Part shown: piece by piece, positions 1-10,100 of the stretch
How positions within the stretch are numbered: the first letter of the stretch is position 1
Layout of the letters: each line of letters begins with the position of its first letter
IMG/VR virus record: IMGVR_UViG_3300025168_000813
Location: 1 to 21,269 of that record
DNA: 21,269 nucleotides
DNA from: a virus
Direction: 5' to 3' (one strand)
Notes under the pieces: model-generated
What the model saw: only the letters and a program-made list of their open reading frames with translations
Databases searched by the model: none
What the model was told of the DNA's origin: nothing
Position numbers and translations under genes: made by a program

Positions 1-338
1 TCTTCTTCTAAAACTGATGCCTGCGAAGTACTCTCGTTTCCGACCTCGGTAGTAGATTCCGTAACTTCCTCTTGAGAATCTGAAACCAGTTCTTCTTCTT
101 CGATTTCTTCGGTTTCTTCTTTTTTTTTTACCTCATCTACTGGGTACTTTGAGTTTATGTAGTCTAATTTACTAGAAACTTCTGTGTCGGGGGAATATTT
201 TCTATAAAAACTTTCTACAAAAGAGTCTTGATTATCTCCATAAGTAGTTTGAATGTGCTCTATTTTAGAATCTACATCTACATCCGGAGCATACTTAGCG
301 TATAAATTTCTAATTAAATCTTCATTAACGTCACTCAT
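1..338 (-). CDS. Acidic protein, N-terminal part only (probable large virion protein)
   Basis: Partial gene: it starts with ATG at 338-336 and runs off the left edge, giving about 112 residues. The first 65 residues hold two copies of a short motif, roughly NLYAKYAPDVDVDSKIEHI and SFYRKYSPDTEVSSKLDYI. They are followed by a very acidic low-complexity linker rich in Glu, Ser and Thr. It starts 6 bases after the stop of the 658-residue gene, so it is probably co-transcribed with the internal-virion-type genes. Repeated N-terminal motifs followed by an acidic linker occur in large ejected proteins of related phages, as far as I recall; a role here is inference. A run of ten A residues (120-129 on the plus strand as T) lies in the linker but the frame stays open across it. 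Function unknown. Confidence 0.75.
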   Translation of the reverse strand, partial: MSDVNEDLIRNLYAKYAPDVDVDSKIEHIQTTYGDNQDSFVESFYRKYSPDTEVSSKLDYINSKYPVDEVKKKEETEEIEEEELVSDSQEEVTESTTEVGNESTSQASVLEE

Positions 339-344
339 ATTGCT

Positions 345-2321
345 TTATAGATTTTCATCAATTTCCACATTAGTTCCAACTTTCTCTTTTGGTGCTGGTT
401 TTTTACCTTTTGGAGCCTCTCCTTTAAAATAAAGTTCTCTTCTTAATTCTTGTAGGAAGTTTTCAAATATGTCTTTATTTTCTTTTGGACTTTTTCCTTT
501 TAATAATGCTGGATCATTGTCTAATGTGTTAGATTCTATTACTCTACCATCAGGCATAGTATAAGTAATTTTCATGAAATCATCAGCACCCATATTACCT
601 GTACCTTTATCAACTACTTCTATATCTAAATTGTCAATATCTTTCAAGTCTAAAATGCCAGAATTTAAAGCAAGGTCTTTAACGTACTGAACTTTTTTTG
701 GCGCGTTGTCTCCCCAATCCGCATTTATAAAATTATCAAAACTGTAAGTTTCTGATTTATCTCCAACTGTTATTTTTTGCTTAAAGTCTGCTTCATCTAT
801 AACAATTACCTCGTCTCTTGCTACTTGCTTCCTGTCCTCTTGCTTTAGTATATTACCTTCGTCATCTACGTAACTATTATAATCTTTATCAAATAACTCA
901 TCTATTTCTAAATCTGACACTTTAGAATCAATGTTCATTAATCTAGAAATTGCTTTCTGACCTTCTTTGTCGGTAGTTGAATAAGTTTCAGTTCCACCTG
1001 GAGTTTTATCTGTTCCTTTTAGAGTAACAACTAATTCGGTCCCATTTTTACTATAAACAGCGTCCACTACTTTAGGGTTAGCTATAATACGAGAAGCATC
1101 TTTAGCATCAAACGATTCTAATAACTGAGTATAAGGCTTGTAATCTGGTTCTTTAGGAGTTTCCCCAGGCTTTGATTTTTTAATTCTGGCTAACTTTAAT
1201 TTGTTTTTTTCAGCAGCTATTTCCTTTCTTTTAGCTTCTTCTAATTTTGCCTCCTCTAAATCTAGCTTCTCTCTATCTAATTTATCTTTTAAATAAACTT
1301 CTTTAAAACCTAACTGAGTATCAGCTATTGCTTTAGACTTCTCTCTTAGCCTTTGTTTTTGACCATCTGTTAGTTGAGCTCCCCAGTTTCCATCACTTTC
1401 TTGAATCATTTTAACCCCGTCTTCAGCGTCTCTTCCCTCAAATCTACCTCCTTTATCTAAATCTCCCTCTTGATAAGTAAAGTACTTTTGGTTTTTATTA
1501 TTTAATATGTTGTCTGCTAAATTACTAGCTACTTGATTAGGTGGTCCAGTTAAAACTGTGTTGTATATGCCATCTATCAAATTGTTATAATCTTGAAGTA
1601 GTTTAGGGTCTCTTTCCGCTAATCTTTTTGATATTCCTTCTACAGACTCTATTGGTTCATCTCCTATAACACTTTTAAAATCTCCAGCCTTATCAGTAAT
1701 GCTTTTAATCGTTGCTTGCAAATCTTGTTTATCAACTAATTGAGCTCTGAAGTTATTAAGCTGATTCATGTGGATTATATCCTTTTTTATAGGATTACCC
1801 TCTTTATCAAAACTAACAGAGTATAAACTACCACTACTAGCATTAGGAATTAATTGTTTGTTTTTAAAATCTGCAGCACTTGCGATTCGTTCACCATTCC
1901 ATAATTCAATAACAGATGATTTGCCATCTTTGTTTCTGGTTTCCATTTCCGCTAACCTTTTCTCAAAGTCATTAGAAAACTCTCCAAACTGCTTCCAATC
2001 GTTAGTAACCCTATTCATCAGCATTTTATACTGTGTGGAATTTATTTTATTACTACGTAGTTGATTGGTATAGGTCATCATAAGATTTCTATTAGCCTCT
2101 ACACCTCTTGATACATAATCTGTGAAATCTTGACTTACTCCTGTTGTAAAGTCATTAATAGCAGCTTCTGTTTCTTGCTGAATGTTTAAATCTGTTTCTC
2201 TCTGCTTTACTCTTTTATTTACCTGACCAACAAGCTCAGTTTCCACTTCTCCTAAGACAGTATCCCAATCCGTTGCTTTGGGAGCTACATAACCTGCGTA
2301 TTCTATAATTTTACTACTCAT
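345..2321 (-). CDS. Large charged protein, probable internal virion (cargo) protein
   Basis: A 658-residue protein with an ATG start and TAA stop. It has no signal peptide or clear membrane segment. The composition is strongly charged, with long predicted helices. One Lys/Glu/Leu-rich coiled-coil stretch lies near residues 330-380 and is followed by a Pro/Lys linker (KKSKPGETPKEPDYKP). The C-terminus is again Lys/Pro-rich. I recognise no enzyme motif. It starts 4 bases after the stop of the 342-residue gene, downstream of the tail genes. In podovirus-like phages this slot usually holds proteins packed inside the head and ejected with DNA. That role is inferred from position and composition only. 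Confidence 0.8.
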   Translation of the reverse strand: MSSKIIEYAGYVAPKATDWDTVLGEVETELVGQVNKRVKQRETDLNIQQETEAAINDFTTGVSQDFTDYVSRGVEANRNLMMTYTNQLRSNKINSTQYKMLMNRVTNDWKQFGEFSNDFEKRLAEMETRNKDGKSSVIELWNGERIASAADFKNKQLIPNASSGSLYSVSFDKEGNPIKKDIIHMNQLNNFRAQLVDKQDLQATIKSITDKAGDFKSVIGDEPIESVEGISKRLAERDPKLLQDYNNLIDGIYNTVLTGPPNQVASNLADNILNNKNQKYFTYQEGDLDKGGRFEGRDAEDGVKMIQESDGNWGAQLTDGQKQRLREKSKAIADTQLGFKEVYLKDKLDREKLDLEEAKLEEAKRKEIAAEKNKLKLARIKKSKPGETPKEPDYKPYTQLLESFDAKDASRIIANPKVVDAVYSKNGTELVVTLKGTDKTPGGTETYSTTDKEGQKAISRLMNIDSKVSDLEIDELFDKDYNSYVDDEGNILKQEDRKQVARDEVIVIDEADFKQKITVGDKSETYSFDNFINADWGDNAPKKVQYVKDLALNSGILDLKDIDNLDIEVVDKGTGNMGADDFMKITYTMPDGRVIESNTLDNDPALLKGKSPKENKDIFENFLQELRRELYFKGEAPKGKKPAPKEKVGTNVEIDENL

Positions 2322-2325
2322 AAAG

Positions 2326-3354
2326 TTATTGGTATTGAGGTAAAGTTCTTTGGTCTACAGGCACGCCACCCATTCCAAAAACTCTAAATTCTGGCGGAAT
2401 ATAAAGATCGTTATTAGGATCGTATTGAGGCGTATATCTAGGGTCATTTGGACTTATGTTGTATTCAGGAGCTCCTGAGAGATCATTTACAGCTTCCTTA
2501 GTGAGATCTTTTGATGCTTGTTCAGCTTTCTCTCTACCAGTAGGAGCTCTTTTAGTAGTAGTAGTCTCAGAACTTCCATCTTCTTTTGTGATTGTTGTTG
2601 TTGTTTCTGCTGGAGGAGGATTCAATAATAATTGATTTTTATAATCTTTTACAGACAGCCCTGCTGAGTCAGCTAATTTCTTTGTATCACTGTATAATCC
2701 TGCACCTTGAATTCCTGCAGAAACAAGTCCTCCTACAGCACCTATCATCGCTGCGTTATTATCTGCTATTTGGTCTCCAGCAGCAGTAGCAGCTCTTTGA
2801 GCTCCAGCTAATCTTTGGTATTGCAGCTGTAAATCTTTTTTTTCATTCATTATACCTATTCTCTGTTCTTGAGACATAAACTTATCATCTATCTTTAATT
2901 GGATGTCATCTAACCTAGCGGCTACTTTTGCCGATGCATCTGTCACTCCTTGTTGTACTCTTCCAGCACCTCCAATCGAAGCTCTTTGCCCTCCCTCTTG
3001 AAGAGACTCTGTTGTGGACTGAGCTGACCTTTGAACTTGTTCCATTTGAAGCTTAGTACCTGTGAGGGGAGCTTGTAAAGCCTCGTATCTATTAATGAAC
3101 TTTCTTTTTTCAATATCTTGACCTAGTCTCACAGCTTCAGCAGTAGCATCAGCAAGAGCACCCTGCGCTTTTTGTTTTTGAAAATAATTAGCTCCTAACT
3201 TAAATAAACTAATTGCCGCTGGAATAACAAATGGAGCTATTGCTAGATAAGAATCACCAAACCCAAAAGAGAAAATGCAATCAAATAAGTATATATTTAA
3301 TATAGCTAAAAAACAGTGATATAAAAAAACGAAATAAGTTTTAATTCTGGACAT
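2326..3354 (-). CDS. Probable internal virion protein with N-terminal hydrophobic segments
   Basis: I chose the ATG at 3354-3352, giving 342 residues. An in-frame GTG at 3363 would add MNF but lies almost on the expected transcription start from the TAnnTTTG box at 3371-3378. Residues about 5-30 form a hydrophobic segment. A second one follows (YLAIAPFVIPAAISLF), then a Gln/Ala/Arg-rich helical middle, a small Gly/Ala patch (AMIGAVGGLVSAGIQGAG), a Thr-rich stretch, and a Pro/Tyr-rich tail. Hydrophobic N-terminus plus coiled coil is the pattern of small ejected proteins such as T7 gp14, known to enter the host envelope. That is an analogy, not homology I can show. The region encoding the first 35 residues is very AT-rich, so a later start is possible. 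Confidence 0.75.
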   Translation of the reverse strand: MSRIKTYFVFLYHCFLAILNIYLFDCIFSFGFGDSYLAIAPFVIPAAISLFKLGANYFQKQKAQGALADATAEAVRLGQDIEKRKFINRYEALQAPLTGTKLQMEQVQRSAQSTTESLQEGGQRASIGGAGRVQQGVTDASAKVAARLDDIQLKIDDKFMSQEQRIGIMNEKKDLQLQYQRLAGAQRAATAAGDQIADNNAAMIGAVGGLVSAGIQGAGLYSDTKKLADSAGLSVKDYKNQLLLNPPPAETTTTITKEDGSSETTTTKRAPTGREKAEQASKDLTKEAVNDLSGAPEYNISPNDPRYTPQYDPNNDLYIPPEFRVFGMGGVPVDQRTLPQYQ

Positions 3355-3370
3355 AAAATTCACTTTACCA

Positions 3371-3378
3371 CAAAGATA
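3371..3378 (-). promoter_or_regulatory. TAnnTTTG promoter -7 box before the internal virion genes
   Basis: On the minus strand the box reads TATCTTTG, inside the 20-base gap between the 261-residue gene and the 342-residue gene. A TTTA, one mismatch from the Bacteroidota -33 TTTG, stands 19 bases upstream, although this lies within the preceding gene. Transcription would begin about 5-7 bases downstream, just in front of the chosen ATG. Confidence 0.55.
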
Positions 3379-3383
3379 CTAAA

Positions 3384-4169
3384 TTAAGGATAACTCTTAA
3401 ATATTTCACTACTGACCGCAAATAAATTAGTTTTAGTTTGATCAGAGTTTGTTAAAGTAACCTCGTTATAATGACCTCTAAGGCCGTAAGATTCAGCTAC
3501 ACTATTCTTTACTGCAAAAACAAAATTAGTAGCTACAGGAGTGTTAGTAGGATTAGTAACTTCAATAAATCCAGAGCCAAACACATCAGAGTTAGATAAT
3601 CCAGTTATTGAACCCATCTCTAACAAGTTTCCAGATCCGTCTTTAAAGTAAGCAATATCCCCTATATCCACTATAGGATTTAGTTGTTGTGTAGGTTGAA
3701 AAGTAAACGTAATAGTTAAAACGTTGCCAATTGATGCTACAGTTGAGCTAGATCCTAAACCTTGAGTTGATATTTGAGAGAAATCTACATTTAATCCTGA
3801 TTCCACCGTTCTTCTAACGTTAGCAAAAAACGATCCCTCTTTAGGAACAAAGTACTGAGATTCTATTTTTGCTGAATGTAGGTCACTTACCATGTCAGCT
3901 TTCCAACTTTTAGTACCCTCTAATTCAATGGTTTTAAACATCTTAGTTTCAATAGGTCCGTCATTAAATACAAATTTAACTATAGAAGAAGCAATAGAGT
4001 CAGTTGCGTAATATTGATTTCTAGTAGTGTTACTATGGTGTTTCCAGGGTTTTCCTTGATAAAACGTATAAAAATTACTATTCATACCCACCATCCATTC
4101 AGGAATAAAAGAGTGAAAAGAAGTCCATCCTTTTACTGAGGGTCCATACGTTAATGTTACTTCTGACAT
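3384..4169 (-). CDS. Tail-associated protein with a KGWTSF-type module
   Basis: A 261-residue protein with an ATG start, beginning 9 bases after the stop of the giant tail gene. The N-terminal 100 residues (PSVKGWTSFHSFIPEWM, then NFYTFYQGKPWKHHSN, then FNDGPIETKMFKTIELEG) resemble a segment that I remember near the C-terminal end of tail-hub ('muzzle'-type) proteins of crAss-like and aquatic phages. Here it forms a gene of its own. The C-terminal half is Ser/Thr/Gly-rich and looks all-beta. No signal peptide or enzyme motif is visible. The likely role is as a tail structural component working with its upstream neighbour; this is inferred from resemblance and position. Confidence 0.8.
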   Translation of the reverse strand: MSEVTLTYGPSVKGWTSFHSFIPEWMVGMNSNFYTFYQGKPWKHHSNTTRNQYYATDSIASSIVKFVFNDGPIETKMFKTIELEGTKSWKADMVSDLHSAKIESQYFVPKEGSFFANVRRTVESGLNVDFSQISTQGLGSSSTVASIGNVLTITFTFQPTQQLNPIVDIGDIAYFKDGSGNLLEMGSITGLSNSDVFGSGFIEVTNPTNTPVATNFVFAVKNSVAESYGLRGHYNEVTLTNSDQTKTNLFAVSSEIFKSYP

Positions 4170-4178
4170 ATTATTTAT

Positions 4179-7100
4179 TTAAGGACATGTATATATTTCT
4201 ACTATTACACCTCTATCGTCTATTAATAAAGCTGTTCCATTGCCAGTTCCTACTATATCCCAAGGTGCTTTATACCAAACGTATCCTCCTCTAAACACGT
4301 TAGTATTACTTGTACCCCCTTGACCCAAAATAGGTACTGTAACAATATCATTTACTTGTGGATAAATGGTAGAACCACTATGATAAAACAAAGTTGAATT
4401 TAATTGTCCTGCCGCAATATTACAGGTTAAAGCAGATGTTGTTCCAAATTGAGAACCATCCATTTCAAATGTTCTTTGACCTTCTTCAATTACACTAATT
4501 GTTATAGTCGAATTGGCACTAGTTCCAAAACAATTTTCAGCATTAAACACCAGTGTAAAAGTCCCTGTTTCCGTAGGTGTTCCACTAATAAGCCCTTCTT
4601 CTTGATTAAAGAATAAACCAGAGGGTAAATATTGAGTTGAACTAGTTCCTGAATTAATAAATGTAGTAGTACCAGATGTAGTTGTATAAGTAGTTCCAGT
4701 CACTTCAATAACTATAGTGTCACTTGGTTGAACAGAAGCAGACCTAGATATATTTTGACAATCTGACCAACTTATAGTTGCACCATCTGCACCAGCCGTT
4801 ACTTGAAGCTCATTGCAAGTTCCTACAACATTATAAAATATAGGGTCGTTTGTTGTTTGAATATTTATAGAAGTAACCGTTCCTTGATTAATGTTTATTG
4901 TTGAAGGTAAAGTTATTACAGGAACTGCTGTTTCAGCACAAGTTGCACATAAATCTGTTGAATCTACCGTTCCATCCCCCAAAACACTTAGATAATAATT
5001 TAATGGAGCAGCTGGTATTGAAGGGGAAGTGTTACTTCCATATCTATGGTATGCATCATCTCCTATTCTAACTGTTCCGTTAGGATTTTCATATAAAATA
5101 TCTCCTGCTTCAGGTAATGGATTCGAACCGTTATGATACTTAGTAGTACTTGGCAACGCCCCTGATCTACAAACGTAGTTAGCGTCAGTAGTTAATAGTG
5201 ATGAAGCAGAGTTTTCATAAGTAAATTCAGTAAGAGTAGGATTAGTAATATCCATTTTAGCTATTTTATTAATACCTTCTCCAGTTATATTTTCACCTTC
5301 TCCATAATGTATTATCTCAGCATCGTAAATAGCGGTTTCTGTTGTTTTTACAAATTCTAACGTTCCAGCAGTAGTTGTAGCTGTAGCACCTGAAGAAACA
5401 ACTATAGTTCCGTTTAACCTAATATTAAATATGTTTCCAGTAGCTCCTGTGCCAGAAACCGGAGTATAAGCCAAGGATATCCTACCTTCTTTATCTCCAA
5501 AATCTAACCTAGTTGTAGAATTTCCTGCAGCAGTATTAGTTTGGATTGGAATTGCAAATTCAGATGTTGCTCCAGCCGTTATTTTTCCCCTGTAATCTAT
5601 TAAAGTATAAAAGTGGTCAAAACCTGATCTTGAAAAATTAGATATAGTACCAGTCCAATTGTTTCCTGTTAATACAGGGGTTAGCTCAACAGTACTAGGG
5701 TTAGCTATTATTTCATCAACTTGACTTTGTAAGTATTCAGTATTGGTAAGCAAATAGTACATTTTAGTACCTAATGATGGATCAAAAGCATCTCTGTCAA
5801 CTGCTCCTAATCTAGAAGCTGTTAAAGTCACATTGTCTCCTGTGGATGGATTGCGTCCAAAACCTTCTATTCCAGTTGTACTTCCACTAATAAAGGCTTC
5901 GGAATCATCTAGCATCTGTTGATCAATTGAAGCAAACGCACCAGATGTATTTGATGTAAAGTCATAAGTCAAGCTTCCTGTTTGTCTATTTGCATTTGAA
6001 GAAATAGCTACTCTACCCGATTTATTTGTATTTCCTACCCCTATTACCCCTGTAGTCAACTTACCTTGTCCAGATTGAGTAAAGTCTATATTAGTTGTTG
6101 ATGATCCACATCCAGCAATTTGTAACTGAAAAAATCTATTTGATGTACTTGGATTAGCTTGAAAAACCAAAGTAACTATTTCACTTCTAGAATTACCGTA
6201 AGACGGGCTTGAACCATTAAAAGTTATCCAATTCACTCCGCTCCCAGTGTCTATTGCTGTTATGGTCCAAGCTTTACTAGATGTTATTTCTAATGTTTCT
6301 GTAGACCCGTTTTTACCTATTTGAGGAACAAAATTAGCAGAAAAAGAAAAGTTGCATGGTGGCGCTGGAGTAGTGTTAGAAGATAAGACATACTGTTCTT
6401 TATGCGGGTCCATTGCCCCTAGCTTTTGTGTGTTTAAGTTGCTTCTAAATAAATCCTTAAAATAGTTATTCATTCCTAAATTAGATATCTCGAAAATGCC
6501 ATTTAAACCTAACTGTAATACAGCTCCTCTTTTAGAGTCTGTAAAATACATGTTGTTACCCCAACTAGCAAAACTTTCTGGATTTTCACTAATTCCATAT
6601 TCACCAGTGTAAGTTATTTGAGTACCTAGTACTTGTGGTATAGAAGCCACGTTTCCTCCTCCTACGGAATCAGATAATAAGTTTTTACCAAACAAAACTC
6701 TAGATACTTTGTCTTCTTGAAATAAAACTAAATCAGTGTCACGAGAGTATAATTTTTGAATAGGTCCGTACTCTTTATTAACATCTTTAAAGTTAGCAAG
6801 TGATAAATTAAATTCATTAAGATTATTAACGTTAGTATATTCTGTAAACACACCGCTATATGTTAAACTGGCTGTTAAATGTTCTTCCCTGTAATTTTCT
6901 ATATTTGTGCTTACTCTTGGGCTATATCTTAAAAATGCAGAATTAAACTGCCCTTTTATTCTAGTTGCTTCCACTCCATTTCCAAAAGAGAAACAGTTAA
7001 AAGCAGAATTTTGTGCTTGAGTAGTTGTGAAGTCCCCAACATTATATGAGTTTTGATTTAAACTTACTATTGCAGGGTTTCCATTATATTGACTCTGTTG

Positions 7101-10100
7101 GTTTGCTATATGAGCATTGTTTCCTTTGTCAATATTAAATGTATAAGGCATCTCGTAAAAAATACCAGTATCTACTTCAGTAGGTTTGGTTTCAAAAATA
7201 GGTGACCCCTTTTCATTTTGTACGATATTAAATTCACAACTTAGCTCCATCACTTTATAGCTGTCATCTCCCACTGCACTACTACTTCCAGAAGCTGTTT
7301 GGCCTTTTACTTGACTAGACCTAATAAAAGCTGCTATTGGATAATCAAAAGCAATTAGCTTCGCCCAACTTTGCCAATTACCACTACTGTTTAGAGACGG
7401 AGCTCCATTTGGACCGCTTGATAAAGCTTGTAAAAAAGTATCGTTCAAGTCATCGCTTTGACCAGTTTGATCGGTTCGTTGTAATCCACTTGTGTTTAAA
7501 GCCCCTGAATCTTGTGAAACTCTTCTAAAAAATATTCTTTTTCCTCTGTGATTATCATTGTTATCTTGACAATTTACGTGCCTAAAACTTTGCCATATAT
7601 CTTCTTGATAAAACCACTCTTCTATATTTAGGTAATTATTATTTGAAAAAAATCTATTCATGCTAGTCTTTGTAGACGTTAGAGTTCCACCAGCATATAA
7701 ATTTTCTGTAATATTTATTTCAATTAAAGCTCCTGTTGCTATTCTTTTGTCTAAAGCTGGGTAGTCTCTTGTACCATTAGGTCTAAGAGGTATTTGTGAT
7801 GGGGTATTTGACAGAACTTGTTGGCTGTATCCTTCGTGACCTCCACCACCAGTAATAACGGATATAGCATCCCCTGCTGCAGGATCTCCTTGAGAATATA
7901 TAGACCCAAACTGACCTGTGTTCGAATTATTATAAGACCCTGTGGGGCTAGTCTTAACTCCAAAATTTGTTAATCCAAACCTAGAATGAACATTTATTAT
8001 GAAGTAATCATCTAAAGCATATCCAGCTCCTTTACTAAATCTTAAATATATTAATAAATCATACGCAGGATTCGGAGCAGGAACACCCACTGCACTTGGG
8101 GGATTGTTTATAAGGTAACTAGTTCCTGAAAGATAATATAAAGAAAGGTCAATATTTTCATACCACAACTCATAAATGCCATCATTAAAGTTTTCTACTT
8201 TAAAAGTTTCATTAGCAGTAATGGTTATTTTTATTCTAGCATCTCTCTTGGCAGGTGTATCAAAAGCAGTTATTTTTCCAGAGGGGGTGGGCGCTAAAAG
8301 CTCTATTCTGTTATGTGTTAAAGAGGCTCCGTAAAAAACAGGAATGTCTATTTGTCCAATTGCATTTCTTTCTCCATTAAATGTATTACCTGCTCTAGTA
8401 AATGTTCCCTGATCTATTATATATTGTCTACGTAAACTATGTTTTCCATTAAGTTTTGCTCCAGCTAATCCCGTACCTACATATTTAGCATCAAATACAT
8501 CTGAAATTATATCTCCACCTGTGTCCGATATCATAAAATACAATCCGCCAAACTCATCATTTCCTAAAAAATCATCTGGCTTTACTTCTACTTCTATTAC
8601 TTTGTATTGCTGATTTGAATTAGTAGCTATTCCATTTACCTGTTTCATGTATATAAAAGAGCCTACATCAACTTTATTTACCTCAGATCTATCAATCATA
8701 AAATAATAATCCGATCCATCTCTGTAAAATATTGTAGGAAAAATAGTAGAATAATTATCAGTAACAGATTGTTTTAAATATATCCTGTATTTACTTGCAA
8801 ACTCCGGTGGTCTATTGTATATATAAACTCTTAAATCGTTAATTGTAGCAGAGTTATTAGGGGATATATAGGCTGTATTAGACTGACCTGGTTGTGGTCC
8901 ATTAGGATTAGAAATATTAGGAGTTAAAACCGTAGACATTCTCCCATAATCATCTAAGTAAACTATACCAACTTCATAATTTCGGTCACTTTTAAAACTA
9001 GGTATCCCCGGTCCGAAACGGCTCCCTTGTCTAGATCCTACAATTAAGTTAAGGTCAATTGCTATATTATCACCTAAAGAGTCATGTATATTGTATCCTT
9101 GAGTGTAATTACCATAAACAAGTCTGCTTCCAATTATTTCTTGTGACTGTGCTTTTCTTGGAACATTGTCAAACAGTCTAGTTACTTCGTCAGCACTAAG
9201 TATAGAATATATTTTGTTATTATTAAATGTTACATCTGAATTGCTATTACTAAGCCAATTATTTAATTTTTTATCAAAGGTCTCAATCACATAAACTGAC
9301 CCAGTAAACTCATCAAAAAACAAAAGTTGTACATCTGTTACTTGAACATCTCCTGTGTCTATATTTATCTTTACTTGATTAAATCCATTTATCATAGATG
9401 TAAATACATCTTCCGAATAGTTAACTGAAAATTCAGTTGGTGCAAATGCTGTTGCTGAAAAAGGTGACAAAGAACTATATTCATCATTTTCGTATCTCCA
9501 TCTATAAGCAAATCTTATATACTTTTCACTAATATTGTTTAATTCATTTGTTAATTTTGCTGGAACCAATGACCCTGTTGTGTTTTCAAGAGTTAATGAA
9601 GGGGGATTTAAAGGTGGTTTAAGAATAACAGATATGTCATCTTCGGTAAATGCGTTAGCAGCATAATACTTAAGTATATTTACTCTTCTAGGAGGGTTTA
9701 AATTGTCTGTCCAAAAAAGTAGGTCTCCAATAATATTTACTCCAGTTATTACGTATTCAGAATCAAACTTTAGAACTCTTCCAGCAGTATCTTTAAGGAT
9801 TATTGCAGTAGAATTAGCTGACTCGTTGTATCTTAATATATAATCAAAGTTAGTGTCTTTAACAAACCAATAGAATTCTTCAGCAGCTGGATTTTCAATA
9901 GCTCCTATAGTTTTAGCAGCAGAACTTAAATAACTTAAATCACCACCAACCTGGGTATTACCAAGCATATTTTGAACAGACCCCACACTTGAGTTCTCAG
10001 ATGTTGATACACCTATGTTTTGTCCGTCTCTATATACTCCAGGGGGTATAAGGCGCTCATCGAGGTCCTTATTCATTATCCCCTTGGTGAATGTTCTTGT

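Noticed and set aside
120-129. Run of ten A residues (minus strand) as a programmed frameshift site
   Set aside because: The main frame stays open through it and no alternative product or stimulatory structure could be seen within the window.
1768-2064. Plus-strand open frame of 98 residues
   Set aside because: Antisense to the 658-residue gene, Leu/Ser/Phe-rich as expected for a shadow, with no promoter or leader.
7751-7963. Minus-strand open frame of 70 residues inside the tail gene
   Set aside because: It is out of frame with a well-supported 1976-residue gene and has no recognisable features. The plus-strand frame at 7337-7528 is rejected on the same grounds.
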